Below are positions 56,414-64,000 of a stretch of 64,000 nt of DNA, in pieces; within the stretch, counting starts at the first letter, position 1; every line of letters starts with the position of its first letter. The notes under the pieces were generated by a model. The model did not search any database. It saw only the letters and a list, made by a program, of their open reading frames with translations, and had not been told where the DNA came from. The stretch spans positions 14,112,880 through 14,176,879 of the forward strand of contig CATQJL010000112.1 of the NCBI GenBank assembly GCA_958299035.1, written 5' to 3'. This stretch comes from Cylicocyclus nassatus (Eukaryota > Nematoda > Chromadorea > Rhabditida > Strongylidae). Made by a program: the position numbers and the translations under genes.

Positions 56414-59400
56414 GATACTTTAGATTACGTTCAATTAGATTCTTCGTCTTTACAGATATATTCAAATCGTCTACTTCGAGGAACACTTAACTGCTTCCTG
56501 GAGTTGGTAATCCGTGGTTTTAAATTTTGGGAATTTTTCACAATGTTTCAGACATCCGAATAACTTTGATACAGCAGGATAGGGCAGAGCTATCGCACTG
56601 CAACTTATTTAACTCTTTAGTCGTTTTCACAACTTTCAAAATCATTTTCCAGAAGTCGCGTTTCATGCGTATTGGCAATTTCATTACTTCGTAGAATGCT
56701 GAGCAGTTTTTGGGATTTGAAGGATTAACTGGATTAGTAATCTTGAAGTAAATGAGCATTTGCTACGCCAGAATAGGCGGTTTCAAAGATTTCTGGTGCA
56801 GCCATAGTACGGCGATTTGCGTAAAAAGCTGCATTTATAAAGTGCCTGAATTGTTTGTCTGTTGTTGTTGTGTCAAGGCTTAACCAATCATAAATTTGGT
56901 CACTCCAAAAATTTTTCTTCAAAAAGCTAGTCTAAGAAATGCGAAAAAACTCTCACAATGCAAAAGAGTTACTTTATCTGCTGATGTTTGTTCTTCAAAA
57001 CTTCAAAATGAAAAACCTGAACATCTCTTGAGACGGAAAAGGAAAAAAATGATATCTTTCAAACTTGAAATGGTATCTAAGCGGTCGGTTGAACTGAGAA
57101 CATAGTTGCTAGAAAATATAAGGTAATGTGTCAATCTCTCATTTTTTCTAAGGGAGTTGCGAATGAACCCAAACGGCAGCAATTTTCGGTCCAATCTATT
57201 ACATGAGGTCGTTCCGAAAGTCCTTTCCTTTTTTTGATCTAGCATAAAAACGCGTACTAAGATGAGCAAAAAGAATATTCGACGCATGTGCTTATCAGGA
57301 TAAGTGCAGAAGTTTTTAATCAATGGTTTTTACCATGCCCAAGTTTCGCAATTTTTCACATTCTTTTACTTTGAACTTTTGGAGAAGTTTTGATGACAGA
57401 CGGATAGAGCAAACAAAGTGCAACGCTATAAATTTTTCAACATCTTTAGCTAGCTTTTCAGATTTATTGAATGTTTTTCTTTGATGGTAACTTCCACATT
57501 TGGTCAAGCTAAACCTCACAGAACATTAGCCGACAAGCAATTTGGGTACTACTCAGTGAAGTTTTTCACCTCTTTTTGATAGGCGTTTTGCCTTAGCGAC
57601 TTGTGAAACTTTGGGAGATAAAATTACTCATATTGTAAATTTTTGAACGCGCCCATGGCTGCTGAATTTCCAGAATTCTATAACTCGAAACGAAGAAAGC
57701 TTATTTCCTTTGTAAAATTAGTGCTGAATAATTGTCGAGATTTAGAATTCTAAAAATGCAAAGCTTCTTAGTTTTTGATGTTCATCATCACATGACTTTC
57801 AAAAGTGAAGGCTTTTGGAAAAATCATTTTAAAAAATCTGGGAAGAAAGTCGAAAATTCCCATGAATATGTTGTGTTGAAATTTGTTTACTCTATTCACA
57901 AGTTATCACAGCTGTTTTAGAAGTTGAGAATGAAAGTCTTGAAAAATCGAAAAACTTAAGCATGTTAAAAACCATGGGTTTAATATAATACTTTTGCAGT
58001 TATTTCAGTGGTCCCAGAATATGACTGCTGGAAAGCGAAAGAAAAGTTTACCGGTATTCTTCGTGTTCTTATGACAAGGAAGAAACCTTTGATTCAATAT
58101 TTCTAGCTATCAAATCAACGTCGTGACGTTACTTGTATTAGAAAAAGGTATGGAGCTTCCGAAAAGATAGATTGATTGATTTAGTATTAGTAAACGAAAA
58201 AATATTTGCAAATATGCTTTGTTTGCATTGTTCGACATTAGCTTCAATTTTTGTGCTAGCATACAGTAATTGCTATCTCTATTTAGCTAGACAATGGTAA
58301 TAAATTAAGTTCGTGTAACATGCTTTGAGACTAAAATTGTCAAACAAGGTTCTGTCAACAATGCTCTATTTTTTCCATTCGGCAAGGATAACTCCTGGGA
58401 TAATGTTTGTTAGAAAGAGTAGAACTTCTTGCCAAAAAAGATAATTTCTTTGCTATTTCTGCAACACTTCAAAAATTCGAATATTTTAATCTTTGCGGTT
58501 TTTGGAATAATTCAAAACTAGTGAACCAGTAACTGGTAAACCAGTAATCTCAGAGGTGCTGGTTGCAGGCGCGCTCGCTTCGGGACCCAATCGGTTTCCT
58601 GCTATCTGATGATTTCTGAATGCACCTTACGGTTCTTTACATATTAGATTGCGAAGACAATCTGTAATAGTTTTCGTAATCACTAGTATTTTGATGTTTT
58701 TACTATTTTTTATAAAAAATAAACTGACCCCTCGTCGTAGAAACCTATAAACCCTCCAATGTCTTATTCGTGGTCACAGTACTCAACAATTAACCTGGAA
58801 ACACTTTCGTCATTTGTTTTAACTTACTGCTTGAAAAAATTTACCCACTTTTAGCCTAAATTACCCTGTAACGTTGATTGTGCAAGCCACACGGAGAAAT
58901 TTATTTTGAAGCGAAACATTTTCCTCAAACAGTTGCATTCTAATTTCGAACTCAGCAACTGCTTTGGCTGTTACATGTTGGAAGGTATAGCCCTGGAGAT
59001 TAATTGATTAATTTTTGACGGTGCCAAGCAAGAACAAGGCCGGTTAGGATTCCATTAGTTCGTTCCGAAAGTCGTGCCGTTTTCAGACCTACACTCAAAT
59101 CACAGATGGACAAACGCTTTTAGCAGCGTTCGATGCAGAATTTCTTTTTCTTTGAGCAGTGAAGGTTGTTATGAGTAACTTAATGACAAACCATTGTTTT
59201 CAGTGGTCGTAGTTTTTTGATAACTTTCAAATATTCCATTTCAAATTTGAAATAGGTTTGTAACAGTAAATTAGAGTGATGAAAATTCAACACAATGGAT
59301 TTCTGCGGTGCCATAAAACCTGGCTTTCCAGCACTTTCCAAGACGAACTTCTCGAACTCCAAAGGATTCAAAACTAATTCTCTTAAACTTCCAAGCATAA

Positions 59401-60310
59401 ATTATGATTAAACAAATCAACGCTAATTACACAAGGCAGTCGAATGTTTATGGCTTCGAAATACTGAGTTTCGGATTCGCCGGGTACGGACAGGAACGGT
59501 TCAAAACAAAAATGACTATTTTTTTCCTCAGGCTTCACAGACACAAAAGAAGAAAGACTTAATAAAAAGAGAAAAAAACTGCATCTAATGACATCTTGAT
59601 AGCTCGCCGTTTGTTGATGAGATTCGGGATGTCCAAATATGAAATCTGGTAGCATTGAAAAAATTAATTTAACAAGTCAAAACCTAATGTAGATGCCAAA
59701 AAAACCCATTGTGCTGCACTTCGTTTTCTGTTCAACTGTCATTGAACCTCTTAATGAAAATCTAAATCGGAAGCTATAAAAAATAGCTGAACTTAGGGTA
59801 GATAAATAGCACGGATTGAAGGCGTCGTCTACTTTACTCTGACATGAGTGATATAAGCATAGGTCTAAAAACCGCACGAACTCTCGGACCGACCTGATGC
59901 TCACTTAAATTTTCAGTAAAAGGAACGAGAAGCAGTTTTTTAACGTTAGAAATTCCGCGAGCACAATGTGGAAATCCACAACACTGAAAGCTAAGATATT
60001 TTTGCAGAATTTAATTGTTTGTTAAAAAAAACTAAAAATGTCATCATCACTCCTGATTGCTGCTGATTTAAAGAAAGCCAGAATGGAACGAAGAGAAACC
60101 AAGCCCAGAGCTTGTAGCCTTCCAGATTACAACATTCTCGAAAGTGAAAATATTTCGTATTTTCATTTGAGAAGAAAAACTTAAGTATTACGAACAATCT
60201 CGAAAAGAAATGAAACACTGCCAGTGATAGGCGTTACGCTCGTAGAAAGTACCCAAGGTAAAGAATACAAAACCCCCCAATCGCTGATCGATTAATACAA
60301 GCGGTGACAG
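56414..60310 (+). other. Copy B duplication body
   Basis: Counterpart of 26286-30530 with many indels. No frame is kept between copies except the relic at 57316-57519. The sites matching the ATGGT and TTA insertions of copy A are uninterrupted (near 56410 and 59310). Confidence 0.5.
57199..57519 (-). pseudogene. Mariner-like relic with terminus (copy B)
   Basis: GAGGTCGTTCCGAAAGTCCTT (about 57203) is a mariner-style end. The minus strand above it encodes KTFNKSEKLAKDVEKF and CEKLRNLGMVKTID, the same C-terminal relic as 27056-27256. Copy A lacks the terminus, so it was deleted there or added here. Confidence 0.42.
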
Positions 60311-60312
60311 GT

Positions 60313-60761
60313 TTAATGTCTAGGTTTCTTCTTTTGCTTATTTGTCATCGGGTTTCTGTTTTGCTTCTTTGTTGACTGTCTTCTATGCCTTTGTTTTTCG
60401 TCTTGCTTATTTGTCATCATCGGCTTTTTGTTTTGCTTCTTTGTCATCTGTCTTCTTCGTCTTTCTTTTTTGTCTTCCCCAGTTGTCAACGTGTCCCATC
60501 GTTGCGCTATTCGAGCCTTGCATTCATCGAAGCACTCCTTATTAAAGCACGGCTCCTCTTTGCAGTACTAAAATATCATTATTAAATTTCAGGCCTAAAA
60601 CATCACTATCAAGACTATCTCCACCAAGCTGCTCATTGACGTACAATGTTTATAAGGGTCTCACGGCATTCGAGATCATCTATTTCGCATATCATTTTGG
60701 GTGCAGTGGTGCTTTTGTCGCACACCAGAAGAGCAAAGAAGTATATGCTGATGAACCTCAT
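60313..60761 (-). CDS. Small secreted cysteine-rich protein, copy B (2 exons)
   Basis: Exons 60761-60645 and 60567-60313 join to 123 codons, phase 0, intron 77 bp (GTACGT...TTTTAG). The signal peptide is MRFISIYFFALLVC. Exon 1 ends LECRETLINI. Exon 2 starts YCKEEPCFNKECFDECKAR and finishes in a K/Q/R-rich tail with KPMMTNKQ and NPMTNKQ. It matches exons 1 and 3 of the copy A gene; the middle exon is absent. The tail frame is open to the same final H-stop in both copies although bases differ and indels are multiples of three, which argues for coding constraint. Function unknown. The alternative reading through the donor stops within two codons. Confidence 0.7.
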
Positions 60762-62291
60762 GTGATTCTACAAATTTGCTTAATTCTTTTAGGCCAATAA
60801 AAGAATAGATTGAAGAGCGGAACAAAATCTAGTTGTAAAGAACACTGGAGGAGGATGGAAGAGGCAGGAGAGGGTACGGTGAAATAAGGAGTTGTGTAAC
60901 GTAGGAACATTTTGCTCATTGAATTTTTCATGTCAGCGAGCATTCTAGAGAAATTTTTGCATTGTAGATATACTAGAGTGATAGATTGAAACAAGCCGCA
61001 GCAAAACCGTCAAGGAGAGAAAAGAATGAAGTTGCTCGACACAGGCACGCTTATATTTGTTTTTTACCGCTTTCATTTGTGATGAAAAATCATCAAAAAA
61101 AAGCGGGTTACCATTCTAATCGGGTGGAATAAAAATGCTGCACGCATTTCAAACGGCCTTTATGTGTTTTTTAAGACGATCTAAAATCACACAGAAATTT
61201 TTCTGAAAACTTTTGACAGTATCTCCCTAATGCATGAGCTCTACAATTAAAATGTTGAACACAAGTTGTAAGTAGTGTCGACATAGTGAGGATTAGCGCA
61301 AACTTGTTGAGACCAGGGCACGGCAGGGGTGGCTTACCAAGCAAGCTGCACATCGTTTTGGAGTAAAAGGCAAAGTTTATAGGTCATTTGAACATTTTAT
61401 GAAGCCAACATCAACTCAAGTATGTTAGACTTTTGCACACATCTTACTATCAGATTGTGTAAGTTCGGTCGCGCATCCACTTACTTTTTTCCTAATGTTT
61501 TGTGCTGTACCAAATTGCATAGGTGCGTCTGAAAACTCTTTTTCGTCCTATCAAATTCGCTCCTTCATCCTCCTAAATTAGTGAGTTGGAAAAGAGAAGT
61601 CAAAGACTTTGAATTGAATATTAAAGAGGTGGAAATTTCATTTTTGAAAACTACTTTACTTTGCCTTCCGAATAGTTGAGAATGCTTGCAAAACAGCTAA
61701 AAAATTTGCGAGACGTATGAGAATTGTGCTATAGATCCCGTACACCGTTCAGATTTGCTAATTTAAAGGCAGTGGCTTGGTAATAATCGCGAATGGGAAT
61801 TTCCACAAATACATGGCCTTCTGGACTAACTGAGTTAAATACTGTGCTTGAAAAGTCAAAAAACTACTTTTTTGGAGATTTCCGACTTTGGTGATTACTG
61901 AAAATGCGGGGCGAGGGATTTCCGTCAACTGTACTTATTGATTTCCTGAGCTGATCGGCCAACTGCCGCCAAAACAGGTGAAGTTACAGTATGCAGTCAC
62001 TTGCTGGTTATGGAATATCTCGCCCCGCCCCTCCAGTAGTCCGCAAGACACCGGTAAACTCCAAAATAAAATTATGACTCAGCTGGTTCAAAAGGTCACG
62101 TGGATGTTAAAAGCCCTCGGTCGCTATTTTTCCGAGCCGCTGCCTTCAAATTCACATATTGGCTTGGAAATTGGTCTCATACTGTCTCTTCAATTTTAAC
62201 ACTGAAGTAGGCATTTAAGAGAAATGATTGCTGAACAAACTGGGACAAAGAGATTGGTGGTTACAGAATGTCGATTTCATCGGTTGCTTAC
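60762..62291. other. Upstream flank of the copy B gene and conserved spacer
   Basis: Aligns with 32702-34296. It includes the dispersed repeat (61062-61215), the invariant patch (61384-61564) and no conserved long frame. Confidence 0.45.
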
Positions 62292-62390
62292 AAAGAGATT
62301 CGCAATTTGAAGGACACGTAGCTTGAGCAACAGCGACGAACATATGCATATGAAGGCAAACAGTGTCTCGACAAAGCTTCGATAGCCTAT
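62292..62390 (-). CDS. Candidate cysteine-containing exon (copy B, partial gene)
   Basis: Same 99-bp length, acceptor (CACAG) and donor (GTAAGC) as 34297-34395. Encodes SKLCRDTVCLHMHMFVAV and TCPSNCESL with one extra cysteine. Neighbouring exons were not identified. No family assigned. Confidence 0.35.
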
Positions 62391-62987
62391 CTGTGCCTGC
62401 TGATGTTTTCCTGAAGTCCTCAATCAAAAATTTTGAAAATTAGCGAAACTTTAACATGACGAAAACTAAGGCCTGTAAATTTCAGCACTCTCTTAACGAC
62501 TCACTCTGTAATATAGCAGCTGCAAAGAGAAGGAAATGCTTCATCGGATGCAGAAGTGTTTGCTAATCTTTATCCTACCGTATTCGCCGATGGATTCAAA
62601 ATTGACAACACTTTTGCACCGATCTAATATGCATAAGCGTATTAACATACATCATTAGATTGTGTGATTCCGTTCGCATCCTTTTAAGGTTTTACTCAAT
62701 ATTTTGCTTACCTCTTGACTAATTGGATATATGTGTTTAGAGGCTGCAAGCCTGTTTGTTCCGCAAATCAGCAGGAGATCTCATAAGATATTTTGGCTTT
62801 TCAACAAAAAATATAACGATTCAGAATAATTCTTGAAAATTGCACCTCCCTACAAGTTCCTCCTTTTTCATGGGTAAATTTACTTTACGAACATGAAAAC
62901 ACAGATGAACAAAAGATAAATCGCTTTTGTAGGTTCTGTCAACTATGCTTGTTCGCTCATTTTCACATCTGCTATGCTATCTTTTAG

Positions 62988-63097
62988 ATGTCGGCGAAAC
63001 AAGTCTTTGTCGAGACAGTGTTCTCCTTCATATGGAGGTAATCTTCGCTGTTTCAAGCATGTGTCTCCCAAATTGCGAAATCCTTCTCAAACAACTG
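62988..63097 (+). CDS. Candidate cysteine-containing exon on the plus strand (copy B)
   Basis: Acceptor TTTTAG and donor GTAAAT bound 110 bp encoding VGETSLCRDSVLLHMEVIF and AVSSMCLPNCEILLKQ. It is clearly related to the minus-strand exon 600 bp away, so the locus contains an inverted duplication of one exon. Intact here, broken at 34992-35102. Partial gene; low confidence. Confidence 0.35.
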
Positions 63098-64000
63098 GTA
63101 AATTCGAAAATTCTGCAACTATCACCCCTTTCTCACAATTCTTGGACCGTTCGGCAGTAATTTCTCGCAAGCCTTCGGGTGCCTACTTTGAAATTGAAGA
63201 AAAAATGAAACGATTTCCACGCTAGTGAAATGAAATTGATTTAGCAATTCTTAGCAGTGCACGAATCTATAGCAATTATCTTCACGTCGCAGATTCAAGC
63301 TGTTTTTTAGCACTCTCACCTATGGAAGGCGAAGTAAGATAGTTTTCAAAAATGGATTTGTCACCTCCTTAAGTTCCAGTCTGGAGTCCTTGACTTATTT
63401 CCAAACTCAGCAATAGAGCAAAATAAAGGAAAAAGTTGATGGAGCAGGATGAGAGTTTTTGGACGCAGTTACGCATCCTGATACGACAAAAAATACACAA
63501 AAAAGCGAAACGTGAGAATGGACTTACACAGTTTGATAACAAATTCTTCTTATACAAGTGTAACATACTCGAGATCCTCACTATATCGAACAGTACTTAC
63601 AGCTTCTGATCAACGTACTATGATGTAGCGCTTTTGTATCAGGCAATCACTTTCAAAAGTTTTCAAAAATTCTTGTGCGTGATTTCAAATCATTTCAGGG
63701 AAAACGCTTAATGGCCATTTGAAGAGCAAGTTTTTCTTGCATGTATAATTTTTGCAGCTTTTGTGCCATCTGAATTGTATGCCAGGCCGCTCAACGGCAC
63801 TTCGGCTTTTCTTAATAATTTTCCGATATCAAATAAAACCGATGCAAAACAAATATAAGTGTGTTTAAGTTTCAAACCCAGCAAAGGAGAAAAGTAAAGA
63901 AAAAAGTTGGTAGAATAAGAGTTTTTGGACGCATTTACGCATTTTGATACGACACAAAACCGTAGGAGGAAAGCGAATAGACGTGATATTGAATTTACAC

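Larger units (their letters stand above)
54610..64000 (+). repeat. Segmental duplication, copy B (runs off the window)
   Basis: Second copy of 18910-36010, lacking the four large insertions of copy A. It is cut by the window edge at a position matching about 36018 in copy A, so the true length is unknown. Confidence 0.9.

Noticed and set aside
1..64000. CRISPR array, bacterial operon or provirus
   Set aside because: No direct repeats with regular unique spacers, no ribosome-binding-site-spaced gene clusters and no viral structural or replication genes were seen. Introns and transposon types are eukaryotic.

Overview
The window looks like a gene-poor, repeat-dense stretch of a nematode genome, most likely a strongylid or hookworm-type species. 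This is inferred from an AT-rich background, very short introns (43 to about 80 bp), and an RTE-clade LINE whose endonuclease/reverse transcriptase wording matches the type I know from hookworm genomes. There is no bacterial or viral gene layout. Most open reading frames are chance frames or shadows of repeats.

Layout. 325-3823 is a decayed pogo/Tigger DNA transposon with 213-bp terminal inverted repeats and a TA target duplication. 4021-5210 is a non-autonomous Helitron built as a large palindrome. 6714-8463 (minus) is a 5'-truncated CR1/Jockey-like LINE relic. About 10190-13764 is a nearly full-length but broken RTE LINE with a small MITE in its endonuclease domain. 13765-18900 holds inverted-repeat and mariner-like relics. 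18910-38620 and 54610-64000+ are two direct copies (A and B) of one large segmental duplication. The ~16 kb between them (38656-54600) carries a LINE relic, MITEs, a mariner element, a palindromic satellite, a candidate mini-transcript and an inverted-repeat element with tRNA-like arms.

The most gene-like content is in the duplication. On the minus strand each copy carries a small secreted, cysteine-rich protein gene with a lysine/glutamine/arginine-rich tail (copy A: three exons, 178 aa; copy B: two exons, 123 aa). All introns are phase 0, and frames, splice sites and the tail are kept in both copies despite heavy divergence. Copy A appears to have an extra exon made by exon duplication. A second pair of short cysteine-containing candidate exons (both strands, both copies) lies about 2 to 4 kb away.

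The two copies act as each other's empty-site control. Copy A carries insertions missing from copy B: a 4.7-kb element flanked by ATGGT (21554-26280), a PIF/Harbinger-like MITE flanked by TTA (29090-29495), a hAT-like element in intron 1 of the secreted-protein gene with a perfect 8-bp duplication ATTCAGAC (31035-32512), and a second hAT-like element of the same family (36103-38365). A local tandem duplication likewise dates a piggyBac-like MITE at a TTAA site (45566-45832), and the RTE reading frame dates the TA MITE inside it. All element names rest on termini, target duplications and motifs read by eye; no database search was possible.
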